From the NCBI RefSeq assembly GCF_900142785.1, contig NZ_FRCD01000016.1:1-64000 (forward strand): a DNA stretch of 64,000 nt, written 5' to 3'. The position numbers were made by a program, and so were the translations under genes. Positions 1 through 9,123 of this stretch are shown here, one piece after another (positions within the stretch are counted from its first letter, which is position 1; each line of letters starts with the position of its first letter). The notes below the pieces were generated by a model, which had not been told where the DNA came from, did not search any database, and saw only the letters and a program-made list of their open reading frames with translations. This stretch comes from Chryseobacterium carnipullorum. Its GTDB lineage: Bacteria > Bacteroidota > Bacteroidia > Flavobacteriales > Weeksellaceae.

Positions 1-17
1 AAGACTTAATCTAAAAG

Positions 18-48
18 GAAAGAGTCCGGTACAGTACCGAACTCTTTC
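18..48. terminator. Hairpin near the left edge
   Basis: Imperfect inverted repeat: GAAAGAGT and CGGTAC pair with GTACCG and ACTCTTTC around a one-base A-C mismatch. It lies in the 182-base stretch before the first gene and could end a transcript from either side. The flanking T runs are short, so termination is plausible but not strong. Confidence 0.5.
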
Positions 49-182
49 ATATAATAATATTGTTTAATTTTGTCTAAACTTTGGGGTGCAGTCTAAAGAG
101 AGGATTTTTGATTTAAAAGATGTTATAAAAATCTGAAGCAGAGTCTGGTATGGTCAATCTTAATTTTGAATTTTTGATTCAA

Positions 183-1175
183 TCAATTCATAAAACTCTC
201 AGGAATCCACTCATATCCATCGCCTTTTTTCTTCGTAAAGCCAAGTCCCGGCCAAGGCAAATGACCAGCAAAAGCTTTGGCTTTAGTTTCGGCCAGATAA
301 CCAAGCATTTTTGTTCTTGATTCTGTAGCAATATCCAGATCTGTATCCCCTGAAAAGCCCCAGTCAGGATGTGGAAAAAGAACGACATCAGAATGGACAA
401 GATCTGCGATGTAGATTAATTTTTCATTGCCCGAATCTACAGACACCACCGTAAGTCCCGGCGTATGTCCCGGAGACAGCCGGAAATTGAAATGATCATA
501 TAATGGCTTATCAAAATCATAAAATTTCAGCTTCGGACGAATTGTTTTCAGTACATTCTGAATCGCCGGAATTACCTGATTAAGAAGTTCAGGCTGTTTC
601 TTTAGGAAACTATTTTTAAAATCTTTTATAGAAGCCTGCAGCCAGAAGTCGTATTCTACTTTTGAAATATAGAGATTAGCATTGGGAAAAACCAGATTGT
701 TCTGTTGGTCTACCACTCCACCGATATGATCCGGATGCGCATGGGAAATAAAAACATCAGTGATATCTTTGGGATAAAACCCTGCCTTTTGAAGGCTTTT
801 TAAAAGAAAGTTTGTTTTTTCATCTGCGAAAATGCCCATTCCTGAATCTAATAAAATCAGTCTGTCTTTTGTTTTGACAAGCATCAGATTCATCGCAAGG
901 TCTACATACTGATCGGATCGGAAATGATCCCGCAGCATGGTTTTCATTTTAGGCACATCTGCTCTCGGGGAGAATGTATCGATATTTTTCTCGCGAATAT
1001 ATCCGTCTGTCAGAACAAATAGCTCCAGTGCTCCAAGTTTTAGCTTTTTAAACCCTGAAAGGTCTTCTTCGGGATCAGGCATCATCATTTTAGTTCCTGC
1101 AAAAACATCTGTAAAAGGAACAAAGCTTAATGCTCCCGCCATCAATCCGTTTTTTAAAAGTTCTCTTCTGTTCAT
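183..1175 (-). CDS. Secreted MBL-fold metallohydrolase
   Basis: Metallo-beta-lactamase-fold hydrolase of about 330 residues. The metal-binding motif SHAHPDH is at about residues 144-150 (H145, H147, D149, H150), followed by SPGHTPG and IADLVH, which supply further ligands in this fold. The N-terminus MNRRELLKNG plus a hydrophobic stretch ending near VFAG looks like an export signal, although the two arginines are not a full twin-arginine motif. I start at the ATG at 1175 because the upstream alternative at 1181 is TTG. Such proteins include lactonases and arylsulfatase-like enzymes; the substrate cannot be told. It follows an aldo/keto reductase gene on the same strand and may be co-expressed with it. 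Confidence 0.85.
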   Translation of the reverse strand: MNRRELLKNGLMAGALSFVPFTDVFAGTKMMMPDPEEDLSGFKKLKLGALELFVLTDGYIREKNIDTFSPRADVPKMKTMLRDHFRSDQYVDLAMNLMLVKTKDRLILLDSGMGIFADEKTNFLLKSLQKAGFYPKDITDVFISHAHPDHIGGVVDQQNNLVFPNANLYISKVEYDFWLQASIKDFKNSFLKKQPELLNQVIPAIQNVLKTIRPKLKFYDFDKPLYDHFNFRLSPGHTPGLTVVSVDSGNEKLIYIADLVHSDVVLFPHPDWGFSGDTDLDIATESRTKMLGYLAETKAKAFAGHLPWPGLGFTKKKGDGYEWIPESFMN

Positions 1176-1201
1176 AATCAAAATAAATGTTATCCAATAA
1201 A

Positions 1202-1233
1202 TCCGGATCCCTGCTTATATTCAGGAATCCGGA
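1202..1233 (-). terminator. Terminator after the aldo/keto reductase
   Basis: Twelve-base stem (TCCGGATCCCTG with CAGGAATCCGGA, one wobble on the minus strand) just past the stop codon of the gene ending at 1246. The T run is weak, so read-through into the MBL hydrolase gene is possible. Confidence 0.55.
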
Positions 1234-1245
1234 AATAGGATAGGT

Positions 1246-2247
1246 TTAGTTATTGACTAATTTCATTGAACCTTCGGTATATCTCTCGCCCACATTAGGG
1301 TATTTTTTAAGAAGAACATCGATCGTTTCGAGATCTGATGGTGACAGATCAATGTTCACGGCTTCTATATTCTCTTCCAGATATTTGATACGTTTAGTGC
1401 CCGGAATAGGAATAATATCTTCTCCCTGATTGAGTACCCAGGCAAGTGCTAGCTGAGTCCCTTTTATTCCTTTAGACTGAGCCAGTTCATTGATTTCCTT
1501 TGCCAGATTTCTGTTGTTTTCCAAATATTCTTCCTGATAGCGTGGTAAGGTTTTTCTGAAATCTTCGTCACCGAAATTCTGTACGTCATTGATATTAGCA
1601 AAAAGACCTCTTGCCAAAGGAGAATAAGGGACGAGCGTGATTCCCAGTTCTCTGATCGTAGGAAGTATTTCATTTTCTACATCTCTGGTAAGAATAGAAT
1701 ACTCTGACTGCAATGCGGTGATTGGATGGATTTTATTCGCTTTTCTGATCGATTCTGCAGAAGCTTCTGACAATCCCAGATATTTTACTTTTCCGGCTTT
1801 TACCAGTTCTGCCATAGCGCCTACTGTTTCTTCTACCGAAATATTCGGATCCACTCTGTGAGCATAATAGAGATCAATGGTATCGATTTTCAATCGTTGA
1901 AGACTTAAATCAACAGCTTTTTTAATCCACTCCGGTGAACCGTCAAAATAGGTCCCCGGTGCTCCGCTGTGACTTGGTTTTCCATCTTTAAATCTGAATC
2001 CGAATTTGGTCGCGATAAAGATCTTATCGCGGTTCGGAACCAAAACCTTTGAGATAAGTTTTTCATTTTCTCCATCTGCATACATATCTGCTGTATCCCA
2101 GAAGTTCACTCCTAAATCTAATGCTTTGTGTAAGGTACTGATGCTTTCCTGCTCATCTGCCGGGCCATAAGCAAAGCTCATTCCCATACATCCTAATCCT
2201 ACTGCAGATAACTGCTCTCCTGTGTTTCCTAATTTTCTGAATTTCAT
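1246..2247 (-). CDS. Aldo/keto reductase
   Basis: NADPH-dependent oxidoreductase of 333 residues with the TIM-barrel signature of the family. Near the N-terminus is GLGCMGMS. The tetrad follows as D and Y in DTADMYADGENE (residues 51-62), K in ATKFG, and H in YYAHRVD. The C-terminal half has IPIPGTKR, which contacts the NADP phosphate. The length and the SLQRLKIDTIDLYYAHR stretch match the YajO/AKR11-like group that reduces small aldehydes. It lies 88 bases downstream of an AraC-type regulator on the same strand, a common arrangement when the regulator controls the reductase. The substrate is unknown. Confidence 0.9.
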   Translation of the reverse strand: MKFRKLGNTGEQLSAVGLGCMGMSFAYGPADEQESISTLHKALDLGVNFWDTADMYADGENEKLISKVLVPNRDKIFIATKFGFRFKDGKPSHSGAPGTYFDGSPEWIKKAVDLSLQRLKIDTIDLYYAHRVDPNISVEETVGAMAELVKAGKVKYLGLSEASAESIRKANKIHPITALQSEYSILTRDVENEILPTIRELGITLVPYSPLARGLFANINDVQNFGDEDFRKTLPRYQEEYLENNRNLAKEINELAQSKGIKGTQLALAWVLNQGEDIIPIPGTKRIKYLEENIEAVNIDLSPSDLETIDVLLKKYPNVGERYTEGSMKLVNN

Positions 2248-2335
2248 AATGGGTTGTGATTTTAAATTGATAAGACAAAATTAAAACAAGACCAGTCCGG
2301 ATATTCTATAGAATTCAAACCAAGAATTATAAAAA

Positions 2336-3241
2336 TCAAACAACCGTTGTTCTGACTGCGTTGGGAGATAATCCGGTTTGCTTTTTAAAGAAGTTGGTAA
2401 AATAAGCGGGCTCCTCAAATCCTAATCCATAGGCAATTTCAGAGATATTCCAGTCTGTATGTTTCAGAAGTGCACTGGCTTCCTGAGTGATTCGTGATGC
2501 AATCTGCTGGCTGGTGGTCTTTCCGGTCATTTCTTTAACAGAACGGTTTAAAGAATTGACATGAATGGAAAGACTCTGTGCGTAATCATTAGGCGTTTTT
2601 AATTTCAGATAAGCTTCAGGGCTGTCAATGGGAAACTGTCTTTCAAGAAGTTCCATAAATAATGAGGCCACTCTATGGGAAGCATTCTGGTAGGGTTCAA
2701 AGTTTTCTGCAGGATGCATCTTCATTGTTTCATGGATCAAAAGATGAAGGCAGGTACGGAGCATATCATATTTGTGCATATACTCGGACTCTATTTCAGA
2801 CATCATCTTGATAAAAAGATCAGAGATCGTTTTTTGCTGGTCTTTATCCACAAAAAAGATGGGCGTTCCCCCAATTTTAAAAAGCTGCGAATCCTGAAGA
2901 TTGCCCAGACGGGTCCCGTTCTGCAGAAACTGGTCTGTAAAAAGACAGAACCATCCGGTCTGGTTTTCGTCATCTGCTTCCCATGAATAAGGAACAACAG
3001 GATTTGAAAACAAGAGCGCCGGACGGTCTACATAGATCCATTTATCTGCATAATGGAGTTTTCCTTTTCCAATGATCAGCGAAATTTTATAATAATCCCT
3101 TCTGCTGTAAGGTGTTAACAGAGAACAGCTTTCACGCGTAAACACATTAAAATGCCCGACTCCGGCAGTCTTATCAGTTTCCAGTCTTTCCACTGAGGCA
3201 TTCCGTAAATAAAATCCTTGTATTGTTTCTTTAGATTCCAT
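2336..3241 (-). CDS. AraC-family transcriptional regulator
   Basis: DNA-binding regulator of 301 residues. The N-terminal two thirds is a cupin-like ligand-binding region. The C-terminal third (about residues 200-301) has two helix-turn-helix units; the second reads WNISEIAYGLGFEEPAYFTNFFKK, whose SEIAYGLGF...FFKK pattern is diagnostic of the AraC/XylS family. It ends PNAVR as these proteins do. It sits upstream of the aldo/keto reductase and MBL hydrolase genes on the same strand, so these are the likely targets. The effector is unknown. Confidence 0.9.
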   Translation of the reverse strand: MESKETIQGFYLRNASVERLETDKTAGVGHFNVFTRESCSLLTPYSRRDYYKISLIIGKGKLHYADKWIYVDRPALLFSNPVVPYSWEADDENQTGWFCLFTDQFLQNGTRLGNLQDSQLFKIGGTPIFFVDKDQQKTISDLFIKMMSEIESEYMHKYDMLRTCLHLLIHETMKMHPAENFEPYQNASHRVASLFMELLERQFPIDSPEAYLKLKTPNDYAQSLSIHVNSLNRSVKEMTGKTTSQQIASRITQEASALLKHTDWNISEIAYGLGFEEPAYFTNFFKKQTGLSPNAVRTTVV

Positions 3242-3306
3242 TGTACTAAGTTATAAAATTCAAACCAATACAATGTTTTTAAACTGATTATTATGCAACA
3301 AAAAAA

Positions 3307-3328
3307 TGACTGACAAAAATGCCAGTCA
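3307..3328 (-). terminator. Terminator after the small secreted protein
   Basis: Stem TGACTG/CAGTCA. On the minus strand it is followed by a run of seven T, about 30 bases beyond the stop codon of the gene ending at 3360. Confidence 0.65.
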
Positions 3329-3359
3329 CCTGTAATTGACTATATAATTGATATTAGAT

Positions 3360-3779
3360 TTAATGATGATGCCTTTTTTCCCTGTTCATTTTATACTCTT
3401 TGTTTTTATGGCCTTTATTTTTCTTATCGTTATTTTTGTTACGGTTATATACTGCTACAGGATTCTGCCCTTTATAATAGTTCTTTTTAAACTTAGTATA
3501 CTTTTCTCTTCCGAGTATTCTTTCGATCTCATTATACCGGTCTTCCCTCCATCTGTCCGGATGACTTACATAAGTCCTGTTCCAAGAATCATAATCCCTG
3601 TATCTGTCATTTAAAGAATTCAGCTGGTTGGTCTGGGATACGGAAAGCAAAAGATCTGCTGCCACTGACTGCCAGTTGATATCACTGATACTTCTTCTGT
3701 AATCATTATAATAATCTGACTGTGCAAAGCTCAATCCAAAAGTTCCTGTGAGCATTAATGCGATTAATATTTTTTTCAT
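3360..3779 (-). CDS. Small secreted basic protein, unknown function
   Basis: A 139-residue protein starting with a clear signal peptide (MKKILIALMLTGTFGLSFAQ, cleavage after AQ). The mature part is rich in Tyr, Arg, Asp and Asn (SDYYNDYRRSISDINWQ, then RDYDSWNRTY), and the last 35 residues are strongly basic with Lys/Asn/His runs ending in HHH. I recognise no family. The charge pattern suggests an envelope protein that binds anionic material, which is speculation. It has its own terminator and no obvious operon partner. Confidence 0.75.
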   Translation of the reverse strand: MKKILIALMLTGTFGLSFAQSDYYNDYRRSISDINWQSVAADLLLSVSQTNQLNSLNDRYRDYDSWNRTYVSHPDRWREDRYNEIERILGREKYTKFKKNYYKGQNPVAVYNRNKNNDKKNKGHKNKEYKMNREKRHHH

Positions 3780-4080
3780 TCTTAGTATCGTTTTAAAATT
3801 AGATTACTCTACTAAAGTCAATTAAAATGCCAATCCTTCAAATTATACTCCCAATCTTTGTTAAAAAAGAACAAACCCATGACAATCTTTAAAATGATAG
3901 CAGAATAATGACTTAAAATTTCGTTAAGTTTGATAAAAACTGATGTTTTGTATTATTTTAATTTGTAATTTTAAATGGGTGAACAATAAGTCTGCAAGAA
4001 ATTTCACATTTTCACCTGATGACCATCTTTGATAACCGGAATTAAGGAAATCATTTTAACCCAACCAAATCTTAATTATT
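3780..4080. other. Intergenic region between divergent genes
   Basis: About 300 AT-rich bases between the divergent small secreted protein (minus) and the acetyltransferase (plus). It must hold both promoters. I see no RNA gene, repeat or reading frame worth reporting. Confidence 0.6.
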
Positions 4081-4368
4081 ATGGAAAATATAAAGTTTGA
4101 AATATCTCCCTATCAGGACGAACTGCAACTCTTACTGGATGGAGAAAAAGCAGGATATATGTCTATAAAAATTGACGGAAGGCTGCTGATCGTTTATTAT
4201 ACTAAAATTATTGAGGAACGCGAAGGCCACGGCTATGCCAAAATGCTTCTGGATGAACTGGTCCGCTATTCCGAGGAAAAAGATCTTCTGGTAGATCCCG
4301 AGTGTGATTTTGTACGCCAGCAGTTTGAAAATCATCCTTCAAGATATAAGAATATCTGGCATGCATGA
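4081..4368 (+). CDS. Small GNAT-like N-acetyltransferase (YjdJ type)
   Basis: A 95-residue single-domain protein of the short Gcn5-related family. The acetyl-CoA loop region reads EEREGHGYAKMLLDELVRYS (about residues 45-64), matching the family pattern of an acidic strand, then G-x-G/A and a helix. The C-terminal PECDFVRQQFENHPSRYKNIW fits the C-P/E-F...H-P-EY end of this group. These proteins acetylate small molecules or protein amines; the substrate is unknown. The gene converges with the MBL gene at 4370, leaving almost no space between stop codons. Confidence 0.85.
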   Translation: MENIKFEISPYQDELQLLLDGEKAGYMSIKIDGRLLIVYYTKIIEEREGHGYAKMLLDELVRYSEEKDLLVDPECDFVRQQFENHPSRYKNIWHA

Positions 4369-4369
4369 A

Positions 4370-5470
4370 TCAGGCTTCCCACCAATGGTTAAACTGATGA
4401 TCTAAAGCATTCATATCCAATACTTCCCCAATCATTGGGGTAAGGATGTTGAGTCCTTTTTCTTTTCCTAAATCCGTTACTTTCTGAAGCGGTTCATTCC
4501 ATGGATGAAGAGCAAGTGCAAACTTTGAAGAATGGACAGGAATAGTATTTTGGGCCCGCAGGTCAATCGCAGCCTGAATAACGTCTTCAGGAAGTGCGTG
4601 GATATACCTCCAGGCTTCGTCATATTGTCCGTTCTCCAGAACTGCATAATCAAAAGGTCCGAATTGCTCACCTATTGCTTTAAAATGAGAATCGTATCCA
4701 CTGTCACCACCCAGAAATATTTTTTTTGTAGGCGTTTCCAGAACGTAGGAGGTCCAGAGTGTATTGTTCTGCTTTATTTTTCTTCCGGAAAAATGTCTTG
4801 CCGGTGTAAAACTGATTTTTATGTTATTTTTTAAAAGCACTTCTGCTCCCCATTCTTCTTCAATCAATTTTTCTTCAGGATAGCCCCATCTTTCAAGGTG
4901 CGCTCCGGCTCCTAAAGGCACAATAGCCCTACCCGTCCGGTCTTTGATTGATTTCACAGTAGGATAATCCAGGTGGTCAAAATGATCATGCGTAATCACC
5001 AGATAATCAAGATTGGGAATATCTTCCGGTTTGAAAATATCTGATCCTTTAAATGCTTTGTTAAAATACTTAAAAGGAGAACCATATAAGCTCAGCACAG
5101 GATCTACAAGAAAAGACACACCATCCGTCTGCAGATAATAAGAGGAATGCCCCAGCCAGATGAATACCTCCTGATCTTTGTCTAGTTTTTTTAGATCTGT
5201 ATGAACGGAAGGAATCATCTTCAATGGTTTGAGGAGCGGATCTTTTTTACCTAAAATAAAATCATAAGTAACTTTTAGAGTACTGTACCCTTCGGTAATA
5301 TTCGGGGTATGACTGATATTTTGAAATTGACGGTTTTTATAGAGTTTTGACTGTTTTATGCGCTCGAGTCTTTTGCCTTTTGGTGCCGCTCCAAAAGCCG
5401 GCAGATTCATCACCATGAAGGATAAAGCAATCAAAAAAACGGCTGGTAAAATAAAATAGATCATCTGCAT
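4370..5470 (-). CDS. MBL-fold metallohydrolase, UlaG/NAPE-PLD-like, membrane anchored
   Basis: About 366 residues with an N-terminal hydrophobic segment (residues 2-22), so probably anchored to or exported across the inner membrane. The metal site is THDHFDH (residues 160-166), preceded by the WLGHSS motif typical of the branch that includes UlaG and N-acyl-phosphatidylethanolamine phospholipase D. GGDSGYD and VHSSKFALALHPW supply the later ligands. I start at the ATG at 5470; the longer version at 5485 would need TTG. Related proteins act on phospholipids or lactones; the reaction here is not known. Confidence 0.85.
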   Translation of the reverse strand: MQMIYFILPAVFLIALSFMVMNLPAFGAAPKGKRLERIKQSKLYKNRQFQNISHTPNITEGYSTLKVTYDFILGKKDPLLKPLKMIPSVHTDLKKLDKDQEVFIWLGHSSYYLQTDGVSFLVDPVLSLYGSPFKYFNKAFKGSDIFKPEDIPNLDYLVITHDHFDHLDYPTVKSIKDRTGRAIVPLGAGAHLERWGYPEEKLIEEEWGAEVLLKNNIKISFTPARHFSGRKIKQNNTLWTSYVLETPTKKIFLGGDSGYDSHFKAIGEQFGPFDYAVLENGQYDEAWRYIHALPEDVIQAAIDLRAQNTIPVHSSKFALALHPWNEPLQKVTDLGKEKGLNILTPMIGEVLDMNALDHQFNHWWEA

Positions 5471-5566
5471 TAAAATAAGCTTCAAAGGTATTTATTTTTA
5501 AACTGACATGGAAATTCAGCTTTTTTTTTAGCATAATTCAAATATAAATTGTGGCAATTAAATAAA

Positions 5567-5603
5567 AAACTCCCAATTACCTATCAGAGATAATTGGGAG
5601 TTT
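5567..5603 (-). terminator. Terminator after the DUF5648-like lipoprotein
   Basis: Perfect 13-base stem (AAACTCCCAATTA with TAATTGGGAGTTT) around an 11-base loop, followed on the minus strand by a T-rich run. It is about 55 bases past the stop at 5657. Confidence 0.8.
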
Positions 5604-5656
5604 ATGAAGTTATAAAAATTGCTTAATCTGAGATTACAGGGCAATTTTTCAGGATT

Positions 5657-6685
5657 TTAATATGTTTTTTTAAGTTCCTGCAAACGACTATTATTGGTAC
5701 CGGTTGTTCTTACAAGAGAGCCATCATTAAAATGGTAGATATCAAATAATAGCATAGAAGGTATAATTTTCAGATTACCACGGGTACCGTTAGGATCACT
5801 AAAATACCTCATACCGGTATTTACATCCTCGGAAAGACGTGCGTTTGCCTGTATCATTGGCCCTCTGCTTCCCTGAATAATTTCAATATCATCAACCTTA
5901 TTGATGTAAGTGGCAGGCATGTTAAGCGGACGTTTATTTCTAAAATCAAATACCCTGGTAAGAACCTCTGTATTTTCAATCATTCTTAGCTGTCCTTCCA
6001 TAACTACATATACAGAATTAGTCTTTTTATCCTGATAGAAAGTCCCGTCATGGATTCTGTATTCATAAGGTGCAGGTTCTTTAAGGTAAAAAGCGATTCC
6101 TTCATATACAAAACCGTTCTTTCCGTCTCCTAATTCATTTTTGTCTCTTGTATAAAAATGAGATTTGGTTTCATTTCTGAAATATCTGTATATAGGGAAG
6201 GTTCCCGGCTCATTGCCAATAAAGCTTTTACCTAAATCATTCACTTTTTCCCAGCCGTTTTGCCCTGTAAATTCATTTGGATTGGTCGTCAGAACCAAAT
6301 CCTGGGTATTGGTATTAAACCAGGATGAAATCATGCTGCCATTACCATTTCCTTCGCCATCAGTTGCTCCCAAAGCTCTGTCCAGAAAATACCATGACTG
6401 TCCTGGCTGGGTTTTAGGAATCATGGAAGGATGCCCGCTGCTTGAATACATATGTTTATTCAAAAAGCTGCTGTAAAATCCATAAATCTGCCAAGGATAA
6501 TCAATAATCTGCCATACTTTATTTTGTGGATCAGTAGGAGTGTTTACAAATCCTCCTCCTCCACGCTGTAACAGATCATTTTTAGTTTGAATCTCATTGT
6601 TTTGAATGTTCACATCTTCCAGGATATCTTCCGATGAGCAACTTAATAAACTTAAAGTTATTAATGGTAATAATAATTTTTTCAT
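5657..6685 (-). CDS. Lipoprotein with DUF5648-like repeats
   Basis: A 342-residue outer-envelope lipoprotein: signal MKKLLLPLITLSLLSC with the lipobox LLSC, so the mature protein begins at Cys16. The middle part resembles the DUF5648 carbohydrate-associated repeat. Residues about 165-205 read YRYFRNETKSHFYT...GFVYEGIAFYL, which matches its F-Y-x-x-x-x-x-x-HFYT...Y-E-G-I-A-F pattern, and an earlier half-repeat has YGFYSSFLNKHMYSS. In other bacteria this repeat is found in cell-surface and lytic proteins. The C-terminal 100 residues are not recognised. It is a single-gene unit with its own terminator. Confidence 0.7.
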   Translation of the reverse strand: MKKLLLPLITLSLLSCSSEDILEDVNIQNNEIQTKNDLLQRGGGGFVNTPTDPQNKVWQIIDYPWQIYGFYSSFLNKHMYSSSGHPSMIPKTQPGQSWYFLDRALGATDGEGNGNGSMISSWFNTNTQDLVLTTNPNEFTGQNGWEKVNDLGKSFIGNEPGTFPIYRYFRNETKSHFYTRDKNELGDGKNGFVYEGIAFYLKEPAPYEYRIHDGTFYQDKKTNSVYVVMEGQLRMIENTEVLTRVFDFRNKRPLNMPATYINKVDDIEIIQGSRGPMIQANARLSEDVNTGMRYFSDPNGTRGNLKIIPSMLLFDIYHFNDGSLVRTTGTNNSRLQELKKTY

Positions 6686-6938
6686 ATTCTTTATAATTTA
6701 TATATTTTTCGCGCAAAACTAATGATTTCAGAGTAGAAACAATATGCATCTTTCCATAACCTGACATTTATCACTTATTGTAGAGTAAATATTTTAAAGG
6801 AGAAACAAATGAATCTGTAAATATAGAAAACTGTAAATTCAGAACATTTTATGAAACATTCTGAATAATTTAGCATTTATTTAACCAGAATATTTTTAAT
6901 CTTTTTTAATTTAGCAGATTGAAAAAAGTCAAAACACG

Positions 6939-8471
6939 TTGAAAAATTATTCGATTATATTGCTGGCCGCAGCGCTATCCTCATGTGCATCTATCAGAAG
7001 GCACAATGAACAGCGGGCATCTTGCATTGAACCAGACAAGCTTAAGGAAGACGTAGACTATGCGTATTCAAAGCTTCAGAAGATGCATCCCCAGCTTTAC
7101 TGGTATATTTCCAAACAGGATCTTGACCACAAATTTGACAGTCTGAAACAAACAATCAACCAACCTCTTACTCCCCTACAGTTTTATTTTAAACTGCAAC
7201 CCGTGATCGCGGATATCCGTGAAGGACATCTTTCGCTGAGAATTCCCAGAAAGAAATTTTCGAAAAGAGAGATCAAGACTCTTGAAAACAAGAAAGGATT
7301 GTTCAGCCGCTTTGAATATTATGTAAAAGATGATCATTTATACATCACTGAAAATAAAGACTCGATAGAAAACATACAACCGGGAACTGAAGTTTTGTCT
7401 ATCAATACGGTTCCTGTCAGTGAATATTTAAAAAAATACCGTGCCCTGATCAGCAGTGACGGATACAATACTACTTTTCAGTCTTATTTTTTAAAAGATG
7501 TATTCTTTAATTTTTATACGGCAGAAAACGGCTTTAAAGATACCGCAACGATAGAAACGTTGTACAAAGGGCAAAAAAACACGTATACATTACACCGGGA
7601 ATCCAAATCCAGAAATGATCTGGACCAGGATAAGCAGCAGGAAAAACGCACGCCTGAAAAGAAAGTGAATGATTATGTAGCATCAAGCAATTCTTATAAC
7701 CGGAATTTTAAATTTCTGGATAAGGACAGCACCACTGCTTACATAAAAGTTAAAAGTTTTTCAAGGGATTATTCTGACAAGTTTTACAAGGAAACCTTTG
7801 AGAAGATCAAAAAAGCAGGATCCAAATACCTTATCATCGACGTTCGTAACAACTACGGAGGATCTTTGTATGAGATCAACAATCTGTATTCATATCTGGC
7901 ACCACAGCCTTATGTACTGATCAAGCCTTCGCAGCTTACTTCAAGGCTTACTCCGTTAAAGACGAATTATTTCAGAAAAAGCAATGCTTTTCAATATGCC
8001 TTTAAGAGTCTGGCCTACCCTACTTATGTTTTTGCACAGACCTTCAGCACCTATAAAAAGGATGGAAAAGTCTTTTATAAAATGAAAGCAGACAAGCCTA
8101 CAAAACCCAACAAGGATGCATTCAACGGGAAGGTTTTTGTCTTGATTAACGGGGGAAGTTTTTCAGCTTCTTCGATCATCACAGCAAAGCTGAAATATGA
8201 TCAAAGGGCAGTTCTGGTTGGTGAAGAAACCGGGGGTGCGAATGACGGAACGGTGGCTGGATTTTATTCCTACCAAAAACTGCCTCATTCCAGAATCAAT
8301 CTTCCCATCGGATTATTACTGGTACAACCCAACATCAATTTTCTACATACGAAAAAAGGAGTTGCGCCGGATATTACCATTACAGAAAGTATGCAGGATA
8401 TTATTGAAAAGAGAGATCCTCAGCTGGAATGGGTAAAAAAAGAAATTGCGAAAGAAAAAGAACATCAATAG
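6939..8471 (+). CDS. S41-family peptidase (tail-specific protease type), lipoprotein
   Basis: A 510-residue serine protease of the C-terminal processing family. The N-terminus has a lipoprotein-like signal ending LSSC (Cys16). The catalytic region has INGGSFSASSI, with the nucleophile probably S409, followed by EETGGANDG. YIKVKSF and IIDVRNNYGGSLYE are the strands expected before it. A PDZ-like segment lies around residues 120-165 (IQPGTEVLSINTVPV). The start codon is TTG; no ATG occurs until about residue 49, which would remove the signal. It ends against a strong terminator shared with the convergent gene. Confidence 0.85.
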   Translation: MKNYSIILLAAALSSCASIRRHNEQRASCIEPDKLKEDVDYAYSKLQKMHPQLYWYISKQDLDHKFDSLKQTINQPLTPLQFYFKLQPVIADIREGHLSLRIPRKKFSKREIKTLENKKGLFSRFEYYVKDDHLYITENKDSIENIQPGTEVLSINTVPVSEYLKKYRALISSDGYNTTFQSYFLKDVFFNFYTAENGFKDTATIETLYKGQKNTYTLHRESKSRNDLDQDKQQEKRTPEKKVNDYVASSNSYNRNFKFLDKDSTTAYIKVKSFSRDYSDKFYKETFEKIKKAGSKYLIIDVRNNYGGSLYEINNLYSYLAPQPYVLIKPSQLTSRLTPLKTNYFRKSNAFQYAFKSLAYPTYVFAQTFSTYKKDGKVFYKMKADKPTKPNKDAFNGKVFVLINGGSFSASSIITAKLKYDQRAVLVGEETGGANDGTVAGFYSYQKLPHSRINLPIGLLLVQPNINFLHTKKGVAPDITITESMQDIIEKRDPQLEWVKKEIAKEKEHQ

Positions 8472-8480
8472 TTTTATAGG

Positions 8481-8509
8481 GTTTCGGCGGGCTTTCAGCC
8501 CGCCGAAAC
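8481..8509. terminator. Strong bidirectional terminator
   Basis: Perfect 13-base stem GTTTCGGCGGGCT with AGCCCGCCGAAAC and loop TTC, placed exactly between the convergent S41 protease and sigma-associated membrane protein genes. It has the same design as the hairpin at 13985-14021. Confidence 0.9.
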
Positions 8510-8514
8510 TGTTT

Positions 8515-9105
8515 CTACTTCTTTAATTCCTTCATAAGATCTTCAATATGGACAATATATCTTCCATAATAACGGTTGAACCAGAATTTTCCGGTCAGAA
8601 ACAGGAAGAAAAGTCCGCCTGTCACTGAGCTGATCAGAATAATGGCTGTTTTTATTTCACTCATCGGCTCACGCCATGGAATAAATTCTATTACAATGAT
8701 CATTTCGCAGACGATGAAAGGCACAAAGCTCAGATAGTATGACAAATAATATTGTTTATTCAGATTGACCTGCATCACGAGATCTTTCAGGGAATCATAC
8801 GTTTTGAGCATGGGATTGCTGATATCACTGTACAATCTGAAAAATTTACTGAAAAAGAAGATCGTCACCAGGAGCATGGATGCGATAAGGACCGTAATAT
8901 AAAACTGGAGTTTGAATGGCCTGCAGAAGGCACATACTGTAAATGAAAATATAAAGATCCCAATGATAGACCAGAATTCCATGCGCATGTTTTTACGCAT
9001 TTTTTCCAGCGGAAGGTTGATCTTATTTCTCTGCTCAATACTTATTTCAGGGGTTTCTTCCGAAACCTCTTCATTCCATACGTTTTTTAATTCATCTATA
9101 TTCAT
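8515..9105 (-). CDS. Membrane protein paired with ECF sigma factor (module 1), possible anti-sigma
   Basis: A 196-residue protein: about 45 cytoplasmic residues (MNIDELKNVWNEEVSEETPE...) and then four likely membrane helices (around residues 45-62, 66-86, 120-140, 150-170). It follows the ECF sigma gene by 18 bases and is almost certainly co-transcribed. It is a paralogue of the product of 10103-10918: both begin with LKxxWN, an acidic stretch, PEISxE and a MxxxMExEFW block before the first helix. A soluble N-terminal segment fused to membrane helices next to a sigma gene is the layout of an anti-sigma factor. I see no zinc-finger HxxxCxxC motif, so that role is inferred from context. Confidence 0.75.
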   Translation of the reverse strand: MNIDELKNVWNEEVSEETPEISIEQRNKINLPLEKMRKNMRMEFWSIIGIFIFSFTVCAFCRPFKLQFYITVLIASMLLVTIFFFSKFFRLYSDISNPMLKTYDSLKDLVMQVNLNKQYYLSYYLSFVPFIVCEMIIVIEFIPWREPMSEIKTAIILISSVTGGLFFLFLTGKFWFNRYYGRYIVHIEDLMKELKK

Positions 9106-9123
9106 TGGGGTACTGATTTAAAG